From: Mycobacterium sp. E1214
Lineage (GTDB): Bacteria; Actinomycetota; Actinomycetes; Mycobacteriales; Mycobacteriaceae
Length of the DNA stretch: 64,000 bases
Reading direction: 5' to 3'
Assembly (NCBI RefSeq): GCF_001666755.1
Contig: NZ_LZJC01000158.1
Coordinates: 16,200-80,199 of the forward strand
Part shown: positions 33,736-41,601 of the stretch, one piece after another
How the letters are laid out: every line of letters starts with the position of its first letter
How positions within the stretch are numbered: the stretch's first letter is position 1
Notes under the pieces: model-generated
What the model was told of the DNA's origin: nothing
Databases searched by the model: none
The model's input: only the letters and a program-made list of their open reading frames with translations
Program-made: the position numbers and the translations under genes

Positions 33736-34193
33736 GCGGGCGTTTCTTCTGCTGGCTGCTCGGCGTCAGGGGCTTTGTCTCCCTTGCGACGTCGTGCGGG
33801 CTTGGCCTCGGCGACCTCCGGTGCGTTCTCCGACTGCGTCGGGATGAACTGGGGGTGGTCGTACGGCCCCTCGCCGATCGTCTCCTCGACCTGCTCGAGT
33901 TCCGGGGCGTCGTCTGCCTGCGGCTCGTCCAGCAGGTCTCGTCCATCGGGATGGACGTGGGTGACCGGGACGGGGGTGGCGAACGCCGCGTAGAAGGCTT
34001 CGTCCATCTGGATCAGGCGCCCGTCTTCGTCGATCACGTGCAGCCGGTTGTCGCTCGCGCGGCCCACGAGTTGCATGTGTCGGGTGTCGACGATGCGGTG
34101 GAATCCGGGGATCGTGTGTAGCGAGTCGCCGCGGTCCAGTTGGGCCTGGGCGTAGCCGGGCACGCGGACCACGATCTCGGTGGTGTCAGTCAT
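33732..34193 (-). CDS. hypothetical phage protein with acidic/Pro-rich tail
   Basis: 153 residues. The first about 85 form a compact beta-rich domain (VVRVPGYAQAQ, HRIVDTRHMQLVG, LHVIDEDGRLI); the remainder is disordered, rich in Asp, Glu, Pro and Lys. The globular part may be a structural or tail-associated module, but no family is recognised. Coupled by ATGA to the genes on both sides. Confidence 0.65.
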   Translation of the reverse strand: MTDTTEIVVRVPGYAQAQLDRGDSLHTIPGFHRIVDTRHMQLVGRASDNRLHVIDEDGRLIQMDEAFYAAFATPVPVTHVHPDGRDLLDEPQADDAPELEQVEETIGEGPYDHPQFIPTQSENAPEVAEAKPARRRKGDKAPDAEQPAEETPA

Positions 34194-34342
34194 GGGATTC
34201 TCCTTTCAGCCGCCGAGTGGCGGGTGGCTTTGTGTTTGTGGTGGTGCCACATGCCGATTGATTCGGCGCAGTAGTGCAGCACCGCGCCGATGGCGATCAG
34301 GGCGGCGTACACCACGGCGGTCAGCATGGCTTCGGTGGACAT
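34190..34342 (-). CDS. small single-pass membrane protein with His-rich tail
   Basis: 50 residues starting at ATG 34342, 3 bp after the duplicated-domain tail gene, and ending in an ATGA overlap with the next gene. One helix (LTAVVYAALIAIGAVLHYCA) is followed by MWHHHKHKATRH. Size, topology and location suit a small holin or antiholin, but that is inference. The overlap at both ends and good ribosome spacing support it as real. Confidence 0.6.
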   Translation of the reverse strand: MSTEAMLTAVVYAALIAIGAVLHYCAESIGMWHHHKHKATRHSAAERRIP

Positions 34343-34345
34343 GGG

Positions 34346-35113
34346 TCATGCTGCTGTCGGCATCGAGAGGGTTTGGCTGGACAGCACGACGATGTTGCCG
34401 CTGACGCCGGACTTGGAGGCGCTCGGCTGGACCGCGCCGAGGAAGTTGCCGCTGCCCACTGTGGCGTTGTCCCAGAACGACACCCACGAGATCGTCTCCG
34501 AGGACACGAGGGTGACCTGTGGCTGATTGGACATCGCGATCGAGCCGGCCGACGCCGACCCGAAGGTCGCGTGCTCACGGACGTTGGTGGCCGACTGGTT
34601 CGACGTGCCCGCGGTTCCGGGGCTGCCGGTGTGGAACTGGACATAGATGCCCGACGGGGATGACCATGCGGCCCCGTTGAACGTGGCGTTGAGCAGCGCG
34701 TCCACGAGATAGGTCGACGGCCACGCGGTCGAGAAGACGCTGATCGACATCGAGTCACTGGCGAATTGGACGATGTCGCCAGCGCCGCCCGACTGAGCTG
34801 TCGTTGCTTGGACGGAACCGAGGAAGTTGCCGCTACCCACTGTGGCGTTGTCCCAGAACGACACCCAACTGATCGTTTCGTTCGAGACGAGGGTGACCTG
34901 CGGTGTGTTCGACATCGCGATCGAGCCGGCCGACGCCGACCCGAAGGTGGCCGCCACGCGGGTGTTCGTGGCTGACTGGTTCGCTGTGCCCGACGCACCG
35001 GGGTCGCCGGTGTGGAACTGCACGTAGACCGCAGACGGCGGAGTCCATGGCGCGTCCCCGAAGATGGCGTTGAGCCATGTATTCACCAGATAGGTTGAGG
35101 GCCAACCGCTCAC
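34346..35113 (-). CDS. phage tail protein made of two tandem copies of one domain
   Basis: 255 residues composed of two roughly 127-residue copies. Each begins WPSTYLV, continues with VYVQFHTG or IYVQFHTG, then TFGSASAGSIAMSN, and ends with WVSFWDNATVGSGNFLG. The repeat is also visible in the DNA with a 381-bp period. The beta-rich sequence resembles small mycobacteriophage tail or decoration proteins in which one copy is usual. Located downstream of the tip proteins, so a role in the tail tip or adsorption is likely. Confidence 0.8.
   Translation of the reverse strand: MSGWPSTYLVNTWLNAIFGDAPWTPPSAVYVQFHTGDPGASGTANQSATNTRVAATFGSASAGSIAMSNTPQVTLVSNETISWVSFWDNATVGSGNFLGSVQATTAQSGGAGDIVQFASDSMSISVFSTAWPSTYLVDALLNATFNGAAWSSPSGIYVQFHTGSPGTAGTSNQSATNVREHATFGSASAGSIAMSNQPQVTLVSSETISWVSFWDNATVGSGNFLGAVQPSASKSGVSGNIVVLSSQTLSMPTAA
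34349..35110. repeat. 381-bp tandem direct repeat inside the tail gene
   Basis: Two diverged copies of about 381 bp. Conserved blocks include AGGAAGTTGCCGCT at 34441 and 34822 and GCCGACGCCGACCCGAAGGT near 34549 and 34930. The reading frame is kept in both copies. Confidence 0.85.
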
Positions 35114-35129
35114 TTAACTGCTCCGATCA

Positions 35130-36278
35130 TCATTGGTATGCGTAGAACCACGCCTCGCCGGGAGCGCCAGCACCGCCGCTGCTGCCGCTGAACGCGCTAC
35201 CGGGGCCGCCAGCGCCAGCACCGCCAGGCGCGTTCCCTGCAGCGCCCCCGGTGTTTTGGGCAGCACCACCGGCGTAGGTCTGGCCGTTGTAGGTCTGGCT
35301 GGTCGGCGACGGTGCCCGACCGACAGCGCTGCCGTAGTTGGCGTACACACCGCCAGCGGCGCTGAGCCCTGCCCAGCCAGTCGCCGTCGCCGTGGTTGCA
35401 CCGCCGCTCCCAGGGGCGGCGCCGCCGTAGACGCCCCGCGTTCCTCCGGCGCCGACAGTGCCAGTGATCTGCGTGGTGCTTATTGGAATGTCGGTGCCGC
35501 GAACCAACGTGGTCAGGGTGGCCCAGGTGCCTGCCGCGCCGCCTGATCCGTTGACGAAGCCAGCGCCACCGGCGTTACCACCCGATCCGCCGCCCAGCAG
35601 GATCACGTCGATCTTGTTGGCCCAGTACGGAATGTTGTAGGTGTAGGCCCCCGCGGTGCTGAATGAGGCCGGAACCGGTGACATCGTCGGCCAACTCAAA
35701 GAGGCTGTTGCGGAGGGCAGCTCGGTGGCGACGCTGGCGATCGGCCGGATGGCAAGAAGACCTGCTGATGCGGCGGGAGTGAGCACTGGGCTGGCCGACA
35801 GCAGTGCGATCCGTGTCAGTGCTGCCGCTTCGGCGGGGGTGATGCCGCCGCTGGCCGACAAGACCAGCATCTTCGCCAAGGCCGCCGCCGATGTCGGGGT
35901 CAGAGACGCGCTGGCCGCCAACAGCTTCAACAGCCCGATGGACACGCTGTCTGTCGGGGTGGCCGTCGCTGCGGCGTTGATGAATCCGCGCAGACCGATG
36001 GTCGCGGTCTCGGCTGGTGTGATGGTTTCGGCGGCTTGAAGTTTCCCGATCAATCGGAAAGCGGATGCCGCGGCCGGGGTGATTTGTTGCGCCGCAACGA
36101 CTTGATAGATCGCGACCAATTCCGACGCCTGTGTCGGCGGCGACACATTGGCCGAAGCGAGGAGCGTGAGCAGCGCCCACCAGCCTTGAACGTATTCCGG
36201 TGTCGGAGCGGTCTCGTCGCCGAACCACCCGGTGCCGGTCTTCTGGGACGGGAATACCGGCGCGTTGCCCCACGACAT
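35130..36278 (-). CDS. glycine-rich minor tail protein with 20-residue tandem repeats
   Basis: 382 residues in three zones. After a short N-terminal segment there are about six consecutive 20-residue repeats (about residues 58-180), each starting with TP and following the pattern TPxxAxxLxxIxxLxASxxI. The next region has IPYWANKIDVILLGGGSGG, the entry to a glycine-rich domain also seen in actinobacteriophage tail proteins. The last roughly 130 residues are Gly/Ala-rich, consistent with a fibre-like structure. ATG 36278 overlaps the upstream stop (ATGA). Probably a tail-tip or fibre component. Confidence 0.78.
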   Translation of the reverse strand: MSWGNAPVFPSQKTGTGWFGDETAPTPEYVQGWWALLTLLASANVSPPTQASELVAIYQVVAAQQITPAAASAFRLIGKLQAAETITPAETATIGLRGFINAAATATPTDSVSIGLLKLLAASASLTPTSAAALAKMLVLSASGGITPAEAAALTRIALLSASPVLTPAASAGLLAIRPIASVATELPSATASLSWPTMSPVPASFSTAGAYTYNIPYWANKIDVILLGGGSGGNAGGAGFVNGSGGAAGTWATLTTLVRGTDIPISTTQITGTVGAGGTRGVYGGAAPGSGGATTATATGWAGLSAAGGVYANYGSAVGRAPSPTSQTYNGQTYAGGAAQNTGGAAGNAPGGAGAGGPGSAFSGSSGGAGAPGEAWFYAYQ

Positions 36279-38992
36279 CAGGCGGCCACAGCCTGCGGTC
36301 CGACAAAGTTGCACTCAAAGTAGGTCTGAGTGCCGGTGCCCTCGCCTGCGATGGTGGATGCAACACCCGTGCTGCTGGTGCCGTTGAAATAGCCGGGCTG
36401 GATGTAATCGCCTGCGTTCAAATACATCAGGAAGGTGTCGCCGAACCAGAACGGTTGGGTGGTGGGTAGTGTGACCCCTGAAGAAGCGGCGTAGAAGTAG
36501 GAGCTGCGCCCATATTTGTTCACTGAACCGTTCTTGTAGATCACCGGCGTGGGGCCAGCCCATTGCGCGGAATTGGCCAGCGGCGCAATCAAGACGTTGA
36601 GCTTCACCAGGTATAGGCCGGTCGTGCTCACTGTCAGCTTGTTCGATCCCGGCACGTAGGTGTAGTCAGCCGTCTGGTATGAGTTCGTGTCAAAGAAGCT
36701 GGCGGGGAACAGAGATACGGCGTTGTCAGTGAGAGTGGCCGTCGTCGCGCTGGCGCGGTACTGGCGGAAGTTAGAGCCGATGACAGCGACCGGGCCGTTG
36801 TCCACGAAGCTGAACGACGCGAGTGCGCCTGGGCTCAGATTCAGGCTGTGGTCGTCGTTGTAGTACATCCCGAAACCGCAGTAGCGGTAGCCGCTGCCAG
36901 AGTGAGACTGGCCGCTGCTGTCGGTGTAGTTCAACAGCAGGTTGTTGCCCGAGTAAATCTCATAGATCGGGGTCGTCCCGCTGAACCCGGCGATCAGTTG
37001 GAACCCGGTGCCAGCCACGAAGCCAGTGATTGATTCGGAGGCAACCATCGTGTCGCTGCCCGCGTTGACGAAGTGCAGTTCAACGCTGTTGGGCTGCAAC
37101 AGCGCGTACACGTACGTTGTTGGGTTGGTCGGGCTGTCGGCGCGAGCGATCAGGGTGTTGTAGGCGTGCTCGACGTAGAAGCCGTAGCTTTGGGCTGGGG
37201 CGCTGGCGAAGACGCACGAAACCTGCTGGAAGTCGGTCATCGTCGCCGTGGGGTGCATGGCAAGCGCGAGGTAGCTGCCGGACCCGCTGGGCTGCATCGT
37301 CGCCGCCCCACTGGTGATTCCGAGCGTGCCGTCGCCGGTGGGCGAGTACGACTGGTCAAGACCTGCGATCGACGTCGCGTTGGCGAACGTCGAGAAATTC
37401 AGGTTGACGTTCACGCCGCCGTTGGCGGCTTGGGTGTTCTGGTTCTGCAACGCCTGCAAGGACGCTGTCGTGGCGGCCAGCGCGGCGGCTTGAGCTGCCA
37501 ACGCCGCGTTCGCCTGCGACTGTGTCGCCGTGGTCGCCGGCTTGCCGGTGAGTTGGCTGACGATGCCGCCGAGGATTCCGCCGATCGTGGTTTCGACGGC
37601 GGTGACGGGGTTGCCGGTGCTGCTGCCGCCGGTGACGACGTTGACCATGTTGTCGATGACGCCTTGGACATCGGCTGCGGCAGTGGCCGCTTGGGTAGCG
37701 ATCGCGCTCAGCCCGGAAATGTTGCCGGACGGGATCGCGAGCAGCGCGTCCGCGAGATCAGCGAGGCTAAAGCCTGAACCGCTGAAACCCAGCGCGTTCA
37801 TGATCGTGTCGATCGTGGCCAGACCTTCGGTCATGGTGGCGGTGATGATCGGCAGCGCACTGGCCGGGATCGGCCCCGTCTTGGTCAGCGATGCGTCATC
37901 GAACCAGACCGTTCCCACCGTGGCTGTCGCCGCAACCTGAAGCTGCACAACGACATAGGCGACGGTGGCTGGCACGGTGTAGTTGCCCGACAGTTGCGTC
38001 CAGCCGCTCGACGTGCCCGCCGCGGCGATCGATTGCAGCACGGTGGTGGCCACGAAGCTGTTGTTCGCGTCGTAGCCGCTGATCGCCAAGCTAATGGGGC
38101 TGCCGGTCGACGTGACGCCAGAGAACTTCACCCACGCACTGGCTGCCAGCACTTGGTTCTGGGTTACCGCGACGGTGTTGGACACCAGCGTCTTGGCTGT
38201 GCCGTCCGCGACAGCCTTGGCTGAGCCGACCGTGGTGTGTCCGACCGTGCCGTCCCATGTGAAGTCTGGGTTGGATGCCAGCGACGCCGCACTGTCGAAA
38301 CCGGGGTTGGTCAGCAGGTTCGGGTTGACGTTGCCGATGTGTGAGGATGGCAGCAGGCCGAGCAACCGCGAGTTGATCTGGTTGTACAGGTTCTCTGCGT
38401 CGACGGGAAGCGACGTGATCGCCGAAACGATTGCCGAGACACCGCTTCCGCCACCAGAATCGCCGCCCGCACCGGTCAGTTCCTCGATCAGCGGACCGAT
38501 CAGCGGGATGTTGTCCAGCAAGGACGCGAGGTCGCTCAGGTCGACACTGGCCGTCACCCCGCCACTGAGAAATGACGTGAGGGTACGGATGATGTCTTGC
38601 GGCAGTGCCTCAATCGCCGACACCAAACCGGAGAGGCCGCTGCCGTCGCCGCCCAGCGCTTCGATCAGCGGTCCGATCAGCGGGATGTTTTCGAGCGCTG
38701 ACTCCAAACCGGCGAGCCCGCCGCCGATCCCACCTAACGCGGTGGTGATCGTCGAGATGATGCTGGCCGGGTCTTCCCCGAACTCTTGCAGCGCGGTGAA
38801 TGGATCAACGCCGAGGACGTTGACGTTAAGCAATGCCTCGACGATGGAATCCGCGACGCCGGTGAGTAGCTGCTTGCCCCACGCCTCGAGCTGCTGCGCG
38901 GACGGCGGCGTCGGAGTGCCACTGTCCAGCGGAGGAACGTTGTGGATCGACGGGTCCGGCGTGACGTTCGCGTTGCCGGCAGTAGACGTCAT
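36278..38992 (-). CDS. large minor tail protein with carbohydrate-binding-like and C1q-like domains
   Basis: 904 residues. The N-terminal about 210 residues are helical with repeats of NIPLIGPLIE. A beta-sandwich resembling CBM4/9 modules begins with NLLTNPGFD (about 222-380). A helical spacer and a Gln/Ala coiled coil (AALAAQAAALAATT) precede a lectin-like beta-sandwich (about 535-745). The last roughly 140 residues resemble a C1q/TNF jelly roll (TGLYLVKLNVLI, LNAGDYIQPGYF). This is the layout of a receptor-binding tail-tip protein. Overlaps both neighbours by ATGA. Confidence 0.82.
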   Translation of the reverse strand: MTSTAGNANVTPDPSIHNVPPLDSGTPTPPSAQQLEAWGKQLLTGVADSIVEALLNVNVLGVDPFTALQEFGEDPASIISTITTALGGIGGGLAGLESALENIPLIGPLIEALGGDGSGLSGLVSAIEALPQDIIRTLTSFLSGGVTASVDLSDLASLLDNIPLIGPLIEELTGAGGDSGGGSGVSAIVSAITSLPVDAENLYNQINSRLLGLLPSSHIGNVNPNLLTNPGFDSAASLASNPDFTWDGTVGHTTVGSAKAVADGTAKTLVSNTVAVTQNQVLAASAWVKFSGVTSTGSPISLAISGYDANNSFVATTVLQSIAAAGTSSGWTQLSGNYTVPATVAYVVVQLQVAATATVGTVWFDDASLTKTGPIPASALPIITATMTEGLATIDTIMNALGFSGSGFSLADLADALLAIPSGNISGLSAIATQAATAAADVQGVIDNMVNVVTGGSSTGNPVTAVETTIGGILGGIVSQLTGKPATTATQSQANAALAAQAAALAATTASLQALQNQNTQAANGGVNVNLNFSTFANATSIAGLDQSYSPTGDGTLGITSGAATMQPSGSGSYLALAMHPTATMTDFQQVSCVFASAPAQSYGFYVEHAYNTLIARADSPTNPTTYVYALLQPNSVELHFVNAGSDTMVASESITGFVAGTGFQLIAGFSGTTPIYEIYSGNNLLLNYTDSSGQSHSGSGYRYCGFGMYYNDDHSLNLSPGALASFSFVDNGPVAVIGSNFRQYRASATTATLTDNAVSLFPASFFDTNSYQTADYTYVPGSNKLTVSTTGLYLVKLNVLIAPLANSAQWAGPTPVIYKNGSVNKYGRSSYFYAASSGVTLPTTQPFWFGDTFLMYLNAGDYIQPGYFNGTSSTGVASTIAGEGTGTQTYFECNFVGPQAVAA

Positions 38993-39822
38993 GCCGGGAC
39001 CGGGTTCACCTTCACCTGGAAGCTGGCCGAGGTGGTCGTGTTCCAGGGGTTGTCGCTGTCGGTCTGGTTCTCGGCGTTGAGGAAGATGGTCGCCGCTTCA
39101 CCCGCAGGGATGATGTTGTCGCTGCCCGCCACAAGGCCCGACGGCAGCGCGATCACCGGAGGCGGTGCTGCGCCAGCCGCGCCGTAGCCGTAGCCGCAGA
39201 TGTCGCCGGTGGTCGAGTTGATCCGGGCCACCAAGTCGACGCGGGTGTCGGTCGCCCCGATCACCTGTGCCTGCGCGAAAACCTCAGGCCACCAGTCGAA
39301 CGGCTGCGCGCCGATCGCGATCGACGACATGTTCTTGAGCGCGTTGGTGTTGCTGGCGGTCGCGGCGATCGACTCGGCGAGATACCAACCGCCTACCGGG
39401 ATCGGCAGCCACTTCGCCTTGGAGTCAGCGGCGCTGTAGCCGATCAGGTAGCCCGCTGCGGCGGTCCCCTCAAGGTCGGTAGCCGTCAGAATCTCTGTGC
39501 CGCCAGCCGCACCGGTCGCGCCCGCGTTGACGTACATCGTCACCGCGTAGTTGGGCGGTGTGTCACCGGACGCTGGGGTGAACACCACCGCGGGGTTCGG
39601 CGACGGCAGCGTGGTCCCAGCAGCGACCTGCACCGTCTGGAAGGTCATCGTCGGTGAGACACCAGGGTCGCCCTTGGCGATGCCCTCGAAGTTCGCGATG
39701 CCGCCGTCCGGGCCGAAGATGACGATACCGACGCCCGACGCGAGATTGGTTCCCGCGGGGAACCGTACAGTGCCGTTGAAGTCGACTGAGCCGTCGGCGT
39801 TTTGGGTCCACGTTGACGTCAT
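38989..39822 (-). CDS. minor tail protein
   Basis: 277 residues, predominantly beta with a short collagen-like start (GIAKGDPGVSPTMTF) and a central GYLIGYSAADSKAKWLPI segment. The C-terminal domain includes ATDTRVDLVARIN and ENQTDSDNPWNTTT, a beta-sandwich with features of tail-tip proteins. The stop overlaps the large minor tail gene and the start overlaps the Gp37-like C-half gene, indicating strict co-translation. Precise role not identifiable. Confidence 0.75.
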   Translation of the reverse strand: MTSTWTQNADGSVDFNGTVRFPAGTNLASGVGIVIFGPDGGIANFEGIAKGDPGVSPTMTFQTVQVAAGTTLPSPNPAVVFTPASGDTPPNYAVTMYVNAGATGAAGGTEILTATDLEGTAAAGYLIGYSAADSKAKWLPIPVGGWYLAESIAATASNTNALKNMSSIAIGAQPFDWWPEVFAQAQVIGATDTRVDLVARINSTTGDICGYGYGAAGAAPPPVIALPSGLVAGSDNIIPAGEAATIFLNAENQTDSDNPWNTTTSASFQVKVNPVPA

Positions 39823-40310
39823 GACGACGGGTTACCTCCGCTGAGAATAATGTTGAGGACGGTTTCGAAGCCGACGATCTTTCGTTGGAACTTCGTCATC
39901 GGGGCTTCTTCGGACTTGCCGTCGCCGACCTGGAGCTTGACTTTGTTGTATTGCGTTCTGTTATCGACGATTTCGATTTCTTCGACGTAGTCGATAAACA
40001 GGGTCTTGCGTCGCGAGTACAGGACGAGTTGGGACGGGAAGATGTCGCGGCCAAGCTCGTAGGGGTAGCCGTCGATGAAACTGATTTGCGCGGCTGGGTA
40101 TCCGCGCACATTCCACAGTCCGGCCGCTTCGGCGAACAGGGTGTCCAGCGTCAACGAGCCTGCGCCCGAAGGGAAGAACTTCTCCGGGAACATGAACGGC
40201 GACGCCGTTTTGGTCTGGAAGTTCTCGATCAGGCTGAACGCGAACAGCACGTTGTCGAAGACGCCGTCCAGCACGTTGTCGGGCAGTCCGGTGACTCCGA
40301 TGACGATCAT
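39819..40310 (-). CDS. minor tail protein, C-terminal half of split Gp37-like protein
   Basis: 163 residues from ATG 40310, but protein-like translation continues 18 codons further upstream (KWVNDLINATLEWL...) to an AAG at 40362-40364, where a TAA blocks it. The sequence (GVFDNVLFAFSLIENF, FPEKFFPSG, RRKTLFIDYVEEIEI) is typical of the C-terminal part of Siphovirus Gp37-like minor tail proteins. The N-terminal part is in another frame at 40390-41601. The two are separated by the hairpin segment described at 40362-40418. It may be made as one 577-residue protein by translational bypassing, as a separate internal product, or not at all if the gene is broken. Confidence 0.75.
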   Translation of the reverse strand: MIVIGVTGLPDNVLDGVFDNVLFAFSLIENFQTKTASPFMFPEKFFPSGAGSLTLDTLFAEAAGLWNVRGYPAAQISFIDGYPYELGRDIFPSQLVLYSRRKTLFIDYVEEIEIVDNRTQYNKVKLQVGDGKSEEAPMTKFQRKIVGFETVLNIILSGGNPSS

Positions 40311-40361
40311 CAGGGAGTCGATCAGCCACTCGAGGGTGGCGTTGATTAAGTCGTTAACCCA

Positions 40362-40418
40362 CTTTTAGGGTCCAAAGGTCCACGCCCCCTCAGTTTCCCG
40401 AGAGGGCGTGAACCTTGG
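40362..40418 (-). other. hairpin-containing 49-nt interruption between AAG codons; candidate translational bypass element
   Basis: Reading leftward: the N-half frame reaches CCC AAG (40416-40414). It is followed by 49 nt with a hairpin (arms 40400-40418 and 40372-40391, about 19 bp, one bulge, 8-nt loop) containing the TGA stop at 40390-40392, then TAA, then AAG TGG (40364 onward) opening the C-half frame. Deleting 49 nt gives SPK-WVNDLINA continuously. A GGA lies 6 nt before the landing AAG. Matched take-off and landing codons, a stop in the hairpin and a gap near 50 nt are the features of T4 gene 60 bypassing. A disrupting insertion would look the same. Confidence 0.55.
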
Positions 40419-41601
40419 GGCTCTGCCCACCTGTCACCACTTGCCAAGCAAGTGGATGGTGATGGTCAACGCTGTACTCGATGATGCCGCTCTTATCGAC
40501 ATCGAGATCCAGGATGACCCACGGGGTTACGAAGTCCACTCCGACAGTGGGCGCGAGGTACTCACCAAGGTCGGTTGCGACGTAGGGCTGGTTGTCGTTC
40601 GGGTCCAGCAGCGGCGCCAGGGCGTTGCCCTCCATCGCGCCCTCGAGCTGGGTGGCGTCGACCAGGACGCCCTCGAACGGCCCCCACGGGCCGGTGAAAC
40701 CGGAGCGGTCCACCACCCGCACCACGACTGTCGGCTTTGTCAGCGGGAAGATGACGCCTTCAGGCTGCGGCTCGCCGGGCAGCCACATCACCGCGGTGAT
40801 GTCGAATCCGTTGTCCAGCAACTGCTGCTGAATCAGCTTCCAGCAGGTGTCCATCCTGCCGTTGATTTCGATCCACGCCGACGTGTCGGTGGCCGGGTTG
40901 ACCGGGATCACGCAGATCGGGGTGTAGACCGCCTGCAGGACATCGCTCAGGGTGAGGCCCTGACCCACGCTCGCGAGGTCGGCCTGCAGCTCTTGGAACC
41001 AGCCCTGCAGGTTCAGGTCCAGCGAGCCGATGTCGTTGATGATTTCCATCCAGCCTGACTGGACGCGCCACGCCTGCTCTTGCAGCAGGGTGGAGATCAC
41101 AGTGAGGCCCGGACCCATCCCGAACCACTCGGACGGGTCTTGCACCCAGATAGGCAGGAACGGGTTCGGCCACGCCAAAATGCGGTCGAGCCAGTGCTTG
41201 TCGCCGATCAGCTCGCACTCGACGGTCCGCTTGCCCTCTTTGAACTGGTCGTGCGCGACATCGACGCGGCCCGACCATCGGTAGCCGCCCTTGTCGTAAA
41301 TGACTGGGACGACGGTGGATTCGCATGTGATGGCGGTGTCCGCCAGCGGGTCAGATGCTTTGAGGCTCAGGTGGCCGGCGGGCAGGATCTGCCGCCCGTC
41401 CTTGAGTTGCAACTCGATGTGGTCGTTGATCTCGCCGACCAGGTTGTAGTACGGGTCGAACATGCGCCGCACCGCGGACTGCGGCGGGTTCTGCTCGAGC
41501 GCGGCCACCGAGGTAGCGACTTCCATCGCCATCGAGGCGCCCCATGCGCCTTGCAGTGCTTGCTGAACGAAAGCCGGATCAGCGATGTTCAGGCGGGGCA
41601 T
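40390..41601 (-). CDS. minor tail protein, N-terminal part of split Gp37-like protein
   Basis: 403 residues; the last seven (VHALSGN) are encoded by the hairpin segment and are unlikely to be part of the ancestral protein. The sequence matches the Siphovirus ReqiPepy6 Gp37-like pattern: VRRMFDPYYNLVGEINDH near residue 45, ECELIGDKHWLDRILAWPNP in the first third, and the closing VDHHHPLAWQVVTGGQSPK. This family forms part of the tail hub/tip. Its start lies 13 nt inside the upstream Dit gene. See 40362-40418 for the interruption. Confidence 0.85.
   Translation of the reverse strand: MPRLNIADPAFVQQALQGAWGASMAMEVATSVAALEQNPPQSAVRRMFDPYYNLVGEINDHIELQLKDGRQILPAGHLSLKASDPLADTAITCESTVVPVIYDKGGYRWSGRVDVAHDQFKEGKRTVECELIGDKHWLDRILAWPNPFLPIWVQDPSEWFGMGPGLTVISTLLQEQAWRVQSGWMEIINDIGSLDLNLQGWFQELQADLASVGQGLTLSDVLQAVYTPICVIPVNPATDTSAWIEINGRMDTCWKLIQQQLLDNGFDITAVMWLPGEPQPEGVIFPLTKPTVVVRVVDRSGFTGPWGPFEGVLVDATQLEGAMEGNALAPLLDPNDNQPYVATDLGEYLAPTVGVDFVTPWVILDLDVDKSGIIEYSVDHHHPLAWQVVTGGQSPKVHALSGN

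Noticed and set aside
40372..40418. rho-independent terminator between two tail genes
   Set aside because: There is no U-run after the stem, it contains a stop codon and sits exactly where two in-family protein halves join, and it would cut off the downstream tail genes.
40362..40418. group I intron or intein
   Set aside because: 49 nt is far too short for either, and no endonuclease or splicing motifs exist.
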